From: Diplosphaera chodatii
Taxonomy: Eukaryota; Chlorophyta; Trebouxiophyceae; Prasiolales; Stichococcaceae
DNA: 64,000 nt
Direction of reading: 5' to 3'
NCBI GenBank assembly: GCA_032358165.1
Contig: JAALGY010000052.1
Location: 1,426,001 to 1,490,000, forward strand
The notes beneath the pieces were generated by a model. That model had not been told where the DNA came from, did no database searches, and saw nothing but the letters and a program-made list of their open reading frames with translations. A program made the position numbers and the translations under genes. The first letter of the stretch is position 1, and every line of letters begins with the position of its first letter. Shown here piece by piece: positions 23,241-33,681 of this stretch.

Positions 23241-26149
23241 CTATTGCAGTTCCTTCGCTGGCTTGCCCGGTGGCGCTGTGGACTTGTCTGTGAACTTCAG
23301 CAGCTGGGACGTCTCCCCCCGCACCGCCGCCGTCAGCGCAACAGCGCCAAGCGTGAAAGGCACGATGTACAGCAGCGCTGCAGAGCATGGCACACCACCG
23401 CGGTCATGCGAGGTGACCGCGTCAGGTGTGAACACGTGGCACAGCAGTGCTGTCCATTGACCAAGGTGCAGCACACCTGGCTGGCCGAGGTGCGTGATGG
23501 CGTTGGCGGCAAAGGCGACGCCCAGCCCCGCCACATATGCAGCCATGACCGAGGTGAAGTAGGGGCGCCACCGGAGCACCGACTCCGTTACTGGGGTGCG
23601 CTGGTCACCGCCTGTACCAATGTGGACGAATAACCAGTCTGGCGCCCTGAAAGCCACCGCTTTGCATCTGCTTGCCAGCAGACTGGGCATGGACATGCAG
23701 CCACATCGATGTATCGAGTCAGTCACCCTCATGCTGAGGTCGGGCACGCACCAGCCAAGGAAGCCTCCTGTGCGTCTGCTATGCGATCGTAGGCATCCTC
23801 AGCGGCGACCTGCGCTGCCTTGGACGCCTCATGGTCTGTTGCCTGTGGGAAGCACCAAGCACTGAGCCAGGGGCCAAACAGCGTAGGCCAGATCACACGA
23901 GCACCAAAAGAAGGCCATGAAACGTTGTGAGGAGGTGCGCAGGGTGGTGACGCTATGCCGTAACAGCAGGAAATCTTTCAATATCTCATCTGCTGATGTG
24001 CACAAGTGGGTGCCATGGCAGATGATCCGGTGTCGCACCAGGGCATCCAGGCTGCTTTGGAGCGCCAGGCCCGCCGCCTCGGCCCGCGCCCTGATGTCGA
24101 CCGACCGCGAGGCGTCAAAGCGCAGCGCGAGGCATGCCAGCAGGCCTGGCACCGCAATGTCGCCCAGCCCTGCAGCAAAGGAGAGCAGTGCTCCTCTGCC
24201 TCTGTAGTGTTGCTCAGCTTCTCACAAGTGCAAGATCTACAGCATGCCATCAGGCAAAGTAAGCTGCATGTGATCTTTGAGTGATGAGATCAGGTACAAC
24301 TCGATCGGAAAGACCACAGCAGGGCTTTGGAAGTGCACCCACCCAGCAGTGAGAAAGGGAAGCCAGCGGCCTCGCCTATACCACCGGGTGGACGTGGGAA
24401 CAGCAGCCTTGCAAGTACCAAGCAGCTAAGTCAGCGAATTTTGGTAGCCAAGTTCTGCTGCCAGTGTATGGCAAGCAGTCACTCCAGCCATGGCGGCAGG
24501 ACGTTTGGGCTGTCACCAACCGTACCTGGTGGGGCCTGTGAACAGGTCCGATGTGGCAACTGTGAGCATCACCTGCAGCCGCAGCATGCCAAAGGGGGTC
24601 GCATGTGCAACACCACAGGATCCTGTTGAGCAGACAGCGGGCGCAGCATGCCAGGGAGCAGGGCTGCAGCAAATAGCCTGCTCACGTTGTCGCCGATGGC
24701 TGATGGGGATCCAAACACCCAAAACACATCGTACAGCAGAAGGCCGATCAGCATGACGCCCGCAACACGGAAGCTTTTCAGTCCGACGAGCTGCAGGATG
24801 TCCGTCGTGATGGCGCAAGCTGCATGGCATGGTCGTGGAGCAGTGTGGCCCGCAGGTCTATCAACTGGGATCAGATTCAAGTGTACTTGGTGTATGTCAG
24901 GCAATCGACAATGATGGTGCACAACGGGCCCCAGCATTGCGAACAATCAGTCACCTAGAAGGTTGTTCAGCGTGAAGATCTGATGGTGTGCTGTAAGGTC
25001 TGCCGTTGCTGCCCAGAGAGCGATGCTCACCGCGGCCAGATCAGTCAGTGCAAGTGTTGCTTCCCTGTAGTAAGAGCCATCCCATTAGCCCATGTCACGC
25101 TCATGCAGATATCGTGCTGCTGCTGTGACCATGGTGGTGGCACCTGATAGGCTGTCCGTCTTCGTCCTTTGCCAGCCACTCAGGCAGCTGGAGCTTGAAT
25201 ACGTTCCTGTCAAACCCCGTCGCCTGGAGAGGACAGGTCGCTGTCTTGCACCGGTAGCACAATGACTTGTACAATCGAGAACTACAGTCATCATAGGCGT
25301 TGCAAAGTATCACCAGCTGGCGTAAGGGGGCTGCCAGGGTGCCAATGATAGCTATTGATCCGATCAGCCTGCACAATGGTGGTCAACAATGCCGCTACTG
25401 GCTTCGATGCACGCGCAGCACACGAACAAACAAACAGCACCAGTTGCACTGCCCACTTGCCCACCAGAAGTAGCAGTTGAAAAATGTTTGCAGGTCCAGC
25501 TGCGGCCAGAACTTGATGAGAAGGTATGCGCCAAAAAGCGCTACTGATGCAAATACTGGGGCAAGAGCACCCTGCAGTGTAGATGGTTACGGCCTTCTGC
25601 TTCGCAGATATACATCAAGTGCAATGTACGCCTGGATGCTGACATTCATTCACCTGCTCGAAGCTGATAGTCTGCCGTTGTTTGCTGTTGAGACCCCGAT
25701 GCGCCCCAATATATATCGTGACTGCTGCCAATCCAATGAAATAGGGCAGGTCCACGATGCCGTAACCTCGCAGTACTGGCAACATGCCAACTCCAAGCAG
25801 CGCCCAGAGCGCGCCATATGCCTGCATGAATGGCTTAAAGTCTCATAGACCTGCAACCTCAAACCGGGCTTCACCTCGATGACCGTGCAACTCTGATCTG
25901 CCTCGGCCTACAGCCTCCAATCCTGCTTGGTTCAGGCACCTTCAAGGCATCGCTGGATTCGTCCCACTGCCAAGGCTCCTGCTTGACTGCCTCACTGCTT
26001 CGTGCGCTGCCAGTTCCCCCGCTGCCGGTCCCGTTGCTGCTGCTGCCATTGCTGCTGGCCGCCCCGGTGCCATTGCTGCTGTTGTCCAACACGTCTGTGC
26101 TAGATGCTGCATCCTGTGTTGCGACGTCCTCATCCGCTGTCGCTGTCAC
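23241..26149 (-). CDS. SPP: Signal peptide peptidase, intramembrane aspartyl protease (489 aa)
   Basis: Thirteen exons: 26149-25940, 25821-25654, 25571-25465, 25368-25314, 25223-25144, 25064-24955, 24819-24686, 24572-24526, 24407-24343, 24169-24039, 23842-23752, 23611-23477, 23377-23241. The two catalytic aspartates lie in GLLLYDVFWVFG (YD motif) and SLLGLGDIAVPGLLACLALR (GLGD motif); the PAL motif is in HLGQPALLYIVP. It cuts transmembrane segments within the ER (or Golgi/vacuole) membrane, for example signal-peptide remnants. Odd points: the first 70 residues are a low-complexity Ser/Asn/Gly tract ending WQWDESSDALK, with no signal peptide; and a 30-residue helical insert (HEASKAAQVAAEDAYDRI) follows the GLGD helix. 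The C-terminus KSTAPPGKPAKELQ has no KKxx retrieval signal. SPP versus SPPL paralogue is unresolved. Confidence 0.9.
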
Positions 26150-26964
26150 AGCACGGCCCTTCGTTCTCCTTCACCATGATGCATAACATGTCGTCACAAC
26201 ACTGTGGTCTGCACCTTAATTCCGCAGTGAGACTCGCAACTGCAGGATGCAGCGCCTGCAGACGTCAGCAGTTGCCATCGCTTGCCATACCGATCTGTTT
26301 GCCGCAAGGTGTTGCCAGCGCATAGCTCTGAGTGCCTCGCAACCAGTAGCAACTGGCGGTGCCCGGTGCCGCGTGCAGATGTGTGACTCCGTCTATACAC
26401 GGTGTGCACACTCACTGGACGCAATATATCGCTCGATAGCTTCATGTTGTCCTACACTCTGATTCTGTGCTGTTCGTTGTGATGGAGATATCCAAGTCAG
26501 TGAGGGGAGATGGCTACGTCGACTTCGTGAAATCTGCCATGCAACCGAGAGCTACAGCAGAATGTGCAACAATCAAAATGTGCAACAATTTGTATCTTCT
26601 CATAGATCAATTGCAAGCGTGAACGGTGCAGGTCGTTTTGGCAGGCAGATTGTAGATCGCAAGGACCTGCATGCATGCACCTAGCCTGCTCACATGTCTG
26701 TTTGCATTGGCCAAGAACAGGTAGTACACCCAGCGATATCACATATGTAAACTGCAATACGCTGCAAACGGCCGCTATGATCATGCTCAAGTATTGCCAA
26801 TTTGCTTTTGTTCAACAGCCACTCAGTGACCAGCGGCGCCATTCACCTGTTGCACATGCACATGTTGAGAAGGCGGAAGAGAGCGTTTTGTAAAAGCTCA
26901 TGCTGACGACAGATTTGATTTGCAACTTGGTTGGATGTCGCGCGGCTGAACGGCTGGTGACACT
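26150..26964. other. Divergent intergenic region, SPP / chorismate lyase
   Basis: No exon was supported in 815 bp. A local near-duplication, TGTGCAACAAT...TGTGCAACAAT, occurs at about 26556-26590. Confidence 0.35.
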
Positions 26965-28147
26965 ATGTGGCAGCGCACAGCATGCCAGCCTTGGGCAGCA
27001 AGGCGGACCGTGGCATCTGCAGGCCATCACTCCCGCAAAGTGCAATTGAAACCATACATTTCCCGACAGCAGCAACACAGGTGCCAGCATGGTCCAGTGG
27101 TTTGCAGTGTTTCACACACCCAGCAGCAACAGCAACAGCCGGCCCAGCAGCAGCAGTGGCTTGGGCTGACTGACATTGAGTGGGCAGGCAGTGAGCAAGA
27201 TGCGCTGCAAGCTGACAGTCCCATGGCGGTACAGCTGCCGTTGTGGCGCCTAGTGCTGCTTAGTGATGGTGAGGATGTGTCGCGGCTGGTTGGCTGTCAG
27301 CGTGACACGAAGTCTGTCAGTAGGGCGACTGCAGACCACTCCGAGTACATACAGGTGCTGCCCGTGTCTGAGTCCCTCTCAATTGTTTTCCAACCCTCGT
27401 CTGGGGCTTGCAGGCTCTGTGACACGGCACCTGCAGCTGCTGACCGGCAGCGCAGTCAAGGTCGACTGCCTGGCCATGGCACCTGTGCCAGCGGACACCA
27501 GTGGCCTGCCGCCAGTTGTGCACGACATGCTGGCGGCTCCGCTGCTGCAGCGCGAGGTCAGTATGTGAAGGGGGCTGAGGCCAGGGCACGTCTGGGCAAT
27601 GCTGATTGCTGGGCTTGAGGGCTTGTTCGCCCACAGCTGCACTGCCAACAGGGTGCAGCAAGTGCCAGCTCCCAGCTGTCACACCCTGGTGTTTAAGTGC
27701 AGGTGCTGCTGCGCAACCCAGCCGATGAGGGCAGGGCGCTGGTGCATGCCACGTCATGGTGGAATGCCGCTGCCGCCAGCAGCAACCTTCGGGACCCCAG
27801 CCAGCCAATATGGGTCAGCCTCACACAGGCACACAAGGAGCTGTATCGTGAGATTCAGACGGTGCAGCTGGGCAGCTCGGCGACGCTTGAGCAGCACTTT
27901 GGTGAGCACAATGTGTACTTGTTAAGCTGTAAGGCTGGCACGCGGGAAGTCAGAATGGGTCGAGCGCTGGCCCTATGCAGTATCCCGTTGCAAACGTGTT
28001 CGTGTGTGTACAGGTGCCTCTGGGCCCTTCTGGGGGCGGCTGTACCTGTTCTGGCATGGTGGGAAGCCACTTACAGTTATTCACGAAGTGTTCTCACCAC
28101 GCCTTGTAGACTATTTGCGGCCTGGCAAGGGCGGCAGTCTCGTGTAG
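26965..28147 (+). CDS. Chorismate lyase, Ycf21/DUF98 type, plastid-targeted (259 aa)
   Basis: Four exons: 26965-27268, 27414-27556, 27703-27901, 28014-28147. The N-terminal about 65 residues are Arg/Ser/Gln-rich (including a poly-Gln run QQQQQQPAQQQQW) and fit a transit peptide. The core matches the Ycf21 family: SVTRHLQLLTG, REVLLRNP...ALVHATSWWNA, PIWVSLTQAHKELYREI, then GPFWGRLYLFWHGGKPLTV and IHEVFSPRLVDYLRPG. The family cleaves chorismate to 4-hydroxybenzoate and pyruvate in cyanobacteria; homologues are encoded in some algal plastid genomes as ycf21. Here it is nuclear with introns, which implies endosymbiotic gene transfer. The product could feed quinone or other 4-hydroxybenzoate-derived synthesis. 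It is convergent with the cytochrome b5 gene, 238 bp apart. Confidence 0.85.
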
Positions 28148-28385
28148 CAGTAGTCATTCAGACACCTCGCAGGCATCATCTCAGGCTTCAGATTGAAAAG
28201 CTGGACACTCACGATGTACAGACTTGGGGCAGGCCAACCTTCACACAGGTGGGCAATCAATTGGTTTGATGGTTTGGCATGCGAACCAGAAGTCAATAGC
28301 TGGAACTATGGCCAGCGATGTACAAAAAAGCAGTCTTCAGCTGCCATACGGCAGAGTGCAAGAGAGGTTCCTGCTTATTGGTCAT

Positions 28386-29152
28386 CTAGTCTGAGGATGA
28401 TGTTTGTTGAACCCGGCTGTTTCCCTGTTCCCCCGTCGGTGCGCCACTATTTATGTGCGCCACTGCCTGTGCTGCTGCCTGCTCCGCTGGGCGCCGCGGC
28501 GCTAGCAGCCCCACCAGGCACGAACTCATCATCATGTCGACGTTGACCCAGCGGTGGTACTTGTTGAACAGGGCTGTGGCGTCCTTGCCCGCACCCAGCA
28601 TCAGGTAATCCACGCCACCCGGGTGGAACCTCAGGTATGGCGTGACGTTGTACACCTGAACACCAGCCAGCCGCGCGCTCAAGCAGCACGGCTCAGTGAA
28701 CCTTGCGAGCAGCTGCACGAGTGAACGCCGTCAACATGCACCGACCTTGCCATTGACGGCCAGCCAGGCATCATCCCTGCTGCGGTGCTGCTTCACCTCC
28801 TCCAGGGTGATGCCGCGCCGTGGTGGCTCCCCTTTCAGCCCTGTGGGGAGCACTCCTGTCTATGGTACAGCGTGTTGGAGGGGTACCTTGCACCTTCTTG
28901 CCACATGCATTATTTACCAGGACGTCTGCACTGAAGAGTGCCCTCACCTGCCAAGTCTGGATGCCGGCGCGACAGCTGCATCCACTCCATCTGGCTGTAC
29001 CCTTTCTCCAGCGGCACCTGGACGTGATTCGCGGTTCCTTAAACCGACTGCTTCGGTTGTGTTCACCCCTGAGAGACTGGCAGTTGTTGAGCACAGTAGC
29101 CGCACACCTTGCCCGGCCGCCGGGGTTTGGCCGTCGCCACTGGTGGCTGCAT
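28386..29152 (-). CDS. Cytochrome b5 domain protein, NCB5OR N-terminal type (159 aa)
   Basis: Four exons: 29152-29108, 29017-28948, 28840-28746, 28655-28386. It starts [15 protein letters not shown]. The segment [19 protein letters not shown] followed by LAGLKG is the conserved lead-in seen before the b5 domain of NADPH cytochrome b5 oxidoreductase (NCB5OR/CYB5R4). The b5 fold follows: [19 protein letters not shown], then [18 protein letters not shown] with the first haem His in HPGG, and [14 protein letters not shown] with the second haem His. The C-terminal 45 residues are Ala/Gln/Ser-rich. The CS and FAD/NADPH reductase domains of NCB5OR are absent, so it is a stand-alone electron carrier. 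It has no membrane tail and should be soluble. Confidence 0.88.
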
Positions 29153-30024
29153 CTGCACAAGTGCAGCACAGGTCTCAGTGTGATGATCTGTGCTGACCAG
29201 TGGCGAGTGTGACATGCTGCAGCGCAGTAGAGCACCTGCTGTGCTTGTGCCTTCGCCTCTGCAAGAGGAATTGGCTGAGCGGCCGCATCTATACCACTAC
29301 TCCTGTCGACCACGGTTGCTCGCGCAGCCAGACCGCCCTACATGGGAGATGATATGACGTGAGCATTGGTTCTGCATGTCGCGTTTCCCCTGCACTGGAG
29401 CTCATGCGGCTGGCGGCACGGAGCTGAAGCGCACCTTCATGACGACCTGCAAAGCTCGGAAGCGGTCCACTTATCACATCAGAAGACCCATTCCAGTGCC
29501 GCACTTGTCAGAGACAACCGTCAGGAAGCCGTCAGCGCGGCTGCACCTCTTGTTGATAGTCTCACGTGAAGTTGCACTGGCAGGGAGGGTCAGGAGTCGC
29601 GCTGCTTTGACGTCAGCACATTGCTGTGGCAGTCATGGACTACAGGCTGAAGCGTTGAAAGTGATTTGTGCACGCCTCTGCGCTTCACGGTTCAGCGTGG
29701 CCTGATGCAGCTCCCTCGTTCCTTGCCTGTGGTCATGCTCACGGCCCCTGACGCCCTGAGCTCGAGTAGGCCCTTGATTAGGTGGCCACAGCCATACCAA
29801 CTCGGGTTCACATTGGCTGGACACTTGCACGGTTTATCCGGCGAGTCACACGTTTCGCAGGAGTGTCCACTGAGCTGTTGCGATCCTGGATCAGCTGCCC
29901 TACGCAAAGCCGTTGGCCAACAGCCTCAGAAATATGACCAGATCGAAGTAAATCCTGTTGTTGTGATGCGGTAAGCTGCCATCTGCTGCTCGAGCTGAGC
30001 TTTGGCGTCTGCAGCTTGGCCAAG
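29153..30024. other. Divergent intergenic region, cytochrome b5 / delta-COP
   Basis: These 872 bp contain several short open frames on both strands; none has a domain or consistent splice structure. Confidence 0.35.
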
Positions 30025-33000
30025 ATGGTGGTGCTGGCGTCGTCCATTGTCACCAAATCCGGCAAAGGTGAGGCAAATGCACCTGATTCAACGTACCTTG
30101 AGCCTGCATAACATATGCTACTCCGGATGGCCAAGCATGCTCCCGATGTGCGGCATCATAGCTGCGTGCCGACTGTACTTGGTGCTGCTGGTGCCTACCC
30201 TGGTGCCTGTGCCAGGTTGCGCATGGCCATGACCGCAACTGCCATGCTGTGCCTGCATCCCTGCTGATCATACATCCTCAGGCTCCACTGACCTGCCCCG
30301 TCGTCCAACATCCGCAGCACTGGTCAGCCGGCAGTTCATTGACATGTCGCGAGTGCGCATCGAGGGGCTGCTGGCGGCCTTCCCCAAGCTGGTGGGCAGC
30401 GGCAAGCAGCATACGTACATTGAGACGGAGAATGTCCGCTATGTATATCAGCCGTTGGAGGTGAGTGCGATGGTACGACAACGTGAGGACGATGAGCACA
30501 ACGTTGCATGCACTGTCAGCATACTGTGCAGCACTGGCTGTATGATACCGCTCAAACGTGGTGCATGCAGGCGCTGTACCTGTTGCTGGTGACGAACAAG
30601 GGCAGCAATATCCTGGAGGATCTGGAGACGCTGCGGCTCCTGGCCAAGGTTGTGCCCGAGTATGTCGACTCAGTCGATGAGGAGGTGAGCTCGTGGATGT
30701 ACGATCAGTCACTTGGTGGAAGTGCCAACTACACAATAAGCTAGTGCTTCAAATCAGAGAGGTAATGCACATGGATGGCGACCACGTCTTGTGGCTAGTG
30801 CTAGCATCGCCATGACTGGCCTGCTCACGTCCATACAGGGTATTGAGCAGGCAGCCTTCAACCTGTTGTTCGCCTTTGACGAGGTCATCTCCCTGGGTTA
30901 CAAGGAGAACGTCACAGTGATGCAAGTGAAGCAGGTGAGTGGCAGTGCCGCTCTGACGACTTGCCCGCCATTGTCACACATTTGCGCGCTTGTGCTCATG
31001 GCGTGTTTGCAATGTGGTGTAGAACACGGAGATGGACTCGCATGAGGAGAAGCTGCACAAGATGATCATCCAGTCAAAGGTCAATGACACCAAGGACATC
31101 ATGAAGCGCAAAGCGATGGAGATCGACAAGTCCAAGGTCATTGGGCAGTGCTGTGCATCTGTCTCTCCGAACATAGGGTTATCCTGCTTCACCCCAAGGA
31201 TGCGTCATAGCTGCAGGCTCTGATCCGGCGTCCGTCATACAACTGATGTGCGTATTCTGCAGATCGAGCGGCGTGAAGGGCGGGGAGGAGGCGCCGGCTA
31301 TTCACCTGCGCCTGGCATGGGGGGCATGATGTCCTCTGGCACCCTTGGTGTGTGTGTGCACTGCTGCTGTCAGTGGTGTTGCTTGGGCTTGAGCTCTTTG
31401 AAAAGCCCACCAACCCCTTATCCTTGAGGCGCATGAGTTACCCATCAGAATGGGCAAGCTGCTGCGTATGTCTGGTTATCATCATGCAAAGCAATTGTGT
31501 TGTCCTTTTCCCTGACTTGGGTTGCTGCCTGAACCGCAGAGTCGGATCTGAACCCGTCGTTCGTGCGGCCCGAGACAGTGGCGCCCCGCACCGACCGCCC
31601 GGCGGCGGGGCGGCCAAAGGGCATGCAGCTCGGCAAGGCCAAGAAGGCAGCCGACATGCTCACCGCCATGGCCAAGGTGCCCTCACAGCCTGGCAGCCCC
31701 TACATGTTGCAACAACACTCAATGATGCGTCAACAAGTTCGAAGCTCATCAGCCGTGTGACCGGTGTCATCGATGCTGTCCATCCAGCGTCCGCTGCAGC
31801 GGTACAAAGTGCATACCTGTTCTGCTTTCGAACCCAACACGTGTCTCCCGCAGGAGGGCGAGGTCATGGCACCAGCGGACCTGGGCACCGACAATGGCGA
31901 TGGCTCTGCTGTCCCAGCGCTGCCCATGCACACTGACCCAGTGTCGATTGCGGTGAGAGCATGCCCCAACGCCCCAGGCATCCACATGCTCGCAGGCCAG
32001 CAGCTACAGCCTGCTGCCATGCGAAAACGGTCCTCATGCAGATGGATCGGCGGTGTCCAGCATGCTCAGCAGGATGCATTCACAGCAAAGCCTGCTTGCA
32101 ATGCCAGGTGGAGGAGAAGCTGACGGTGCGGCTGAACAAGGATGGCGGCATGGAGCACATGGAGGTGCAGGGCAACATGTCGCTGCAGGTACCCACTAAA
32201 GCCTCCCTCTTGAGACGCCATTCGACACATGCTTTTCTCATATATACCTACAGACGTCACCCAATGCACCTATCGGCCATATTGCCGGGCTTGGATTCTG
32301 ACATCTTGCACCTCATCCATTTCCATTGCAGCTGATTCGCAAGCTTCTGACGCGCGTTATCGCTGCAGGTGCTGTCATCAGACGCGGCTTTCATCCGCGT
32401 CGCAACAGCGAGCGGCGCAAACCCGGGCTACCAGTTCAAGACGCACCCCAACATCGACAAGGGTGCATACAGCGAGACGGGGACCCTTGGGCTGCGGGAC
32501 CCGGCGCGCCCCTTCCCCACCGGCAATGCCCTGGGTATCCTCAAGTGGCGCCTGCAGGTGCGCCCGCTGTTGCGGGGCAGGGACCATCGCATGGAGTAAC
32601 AGGCACACTGCAGCACTGTGCCCTTGTACGCTGGCAGTGCTGCCTCAGCATCCTTCAGTTTCAAATTTCAGTGAGATTTGAACTGAACAGGCAGCTTGCC
32701 TGAGCAGCCGTCACTCATGTTCCTGTGCACATGTTTTGCAGCCAGCTTCTGGTCAGATAGCAGTGGAGCTGTGGCACCCTCATACTGCATACATTGCAGA
32801 CCCTCTGGACTTGCCTGTGCAGACAATGGACGACAGCCTGGCGCCGCTATCCATCAACTGCTGGCCCAGCCAGTCAGGCGCAGAGAGCTACGTCAACATT
32901 GAGTACGAGGCAACATCAGCGTTCGACCTGCAGACAGTGGTGATTGCCATCCCGCTGCCGGCGATGTCGCATGCACCGCGCGTCAGCCAGGTGCGTCTGC

Positions 33001-33635
33001 CGGCAAGGTGTCGAGCAAGCTGCTCGGCGCCCCTGGCACATCTGCCTTGCAAAGCCTGTCAAGGAATCTGCTGTCACACTGCGCATGGTCCTCGTGCTGA
33101 CAGACAGTGCTTGCTGGGATCATCGACTGCAGGTCGATGGTGACTGGCGGTACGACGCCAGGCGGTCGTCCATGCTCTGGACGATCGACCTGGTGGACGA
33201 TCAGAACCGCAGCGGGTCCATGGAGTTCGTGGTGAGCTGTCGACTGCCACAACAGTGAAGCAGCGTGATTCAGAGCAGCAAGCTGATGGCTGCTTGCGTA
33301 TCAAGTGCGCCGCCTCGGCAAGCAGCCATGCCGCTGTTCGCTTTGCAAACTTGCAGGTCAGGTGTGCATGTGTGCGGCGTAGGTACCCGCGTGCGACCCC
33401 AGCACCTTCTTCCCAGTAGAGTGCAACTTCACAGCCACCAAAACGCTGTGCGACATCCAGGTACGATATGATACGCAGGCATTCTCTGCTGACAATAACA
33501 ATTGCCAGATGAGTGCCTGACATGCCTGTAAACCAATGTCTGCAGGTGGTTTCAGTCACAGCGAACGAGACGGGCGAGCCAGTGAAGTTTGCCTATACCA
33601 CAGTGCTCATGACAGAGGAGTATTCAGTTGCCTAA
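30025..33635 (+). CDS. ARCN1: Coatomer subunit delta (511 aa)
   Basis: Fourteen exons: 30025-30067, 30318-30460, 30571-30684, 30839-30934, 31023-31136, 31263-31347, 31540-31676, 31854-31952, 32108-32188, 32369-32557, 32823-32990, 33133-33231, 33383-33460, 33546-33635. The N-terminal longin domain (residues 1-140) begins [20 protein letters not shown] and includes the characteristic [15 protein letters not shown] and [21 protein letters not shown] charged helix ([18 protein letters not shown]) and a Gly/Pro linker follow. The C-terminal mu-homology domain starts at [20 protein letters not shown] and includes [25 protein letters not shown] and [17 protein letters not shown]. Delta-COP is part of the COPI F-subcomplex for Golgi-to-ER transport. 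Length is normal. It ends 46 bp from the convergent CFAP58-like gene. Confidence 0.95.
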
Positions 33636-33681
33636 TCTTAGACTGCTGTAGCTTTCACATATGGTATCAAAGCACCAGAGG

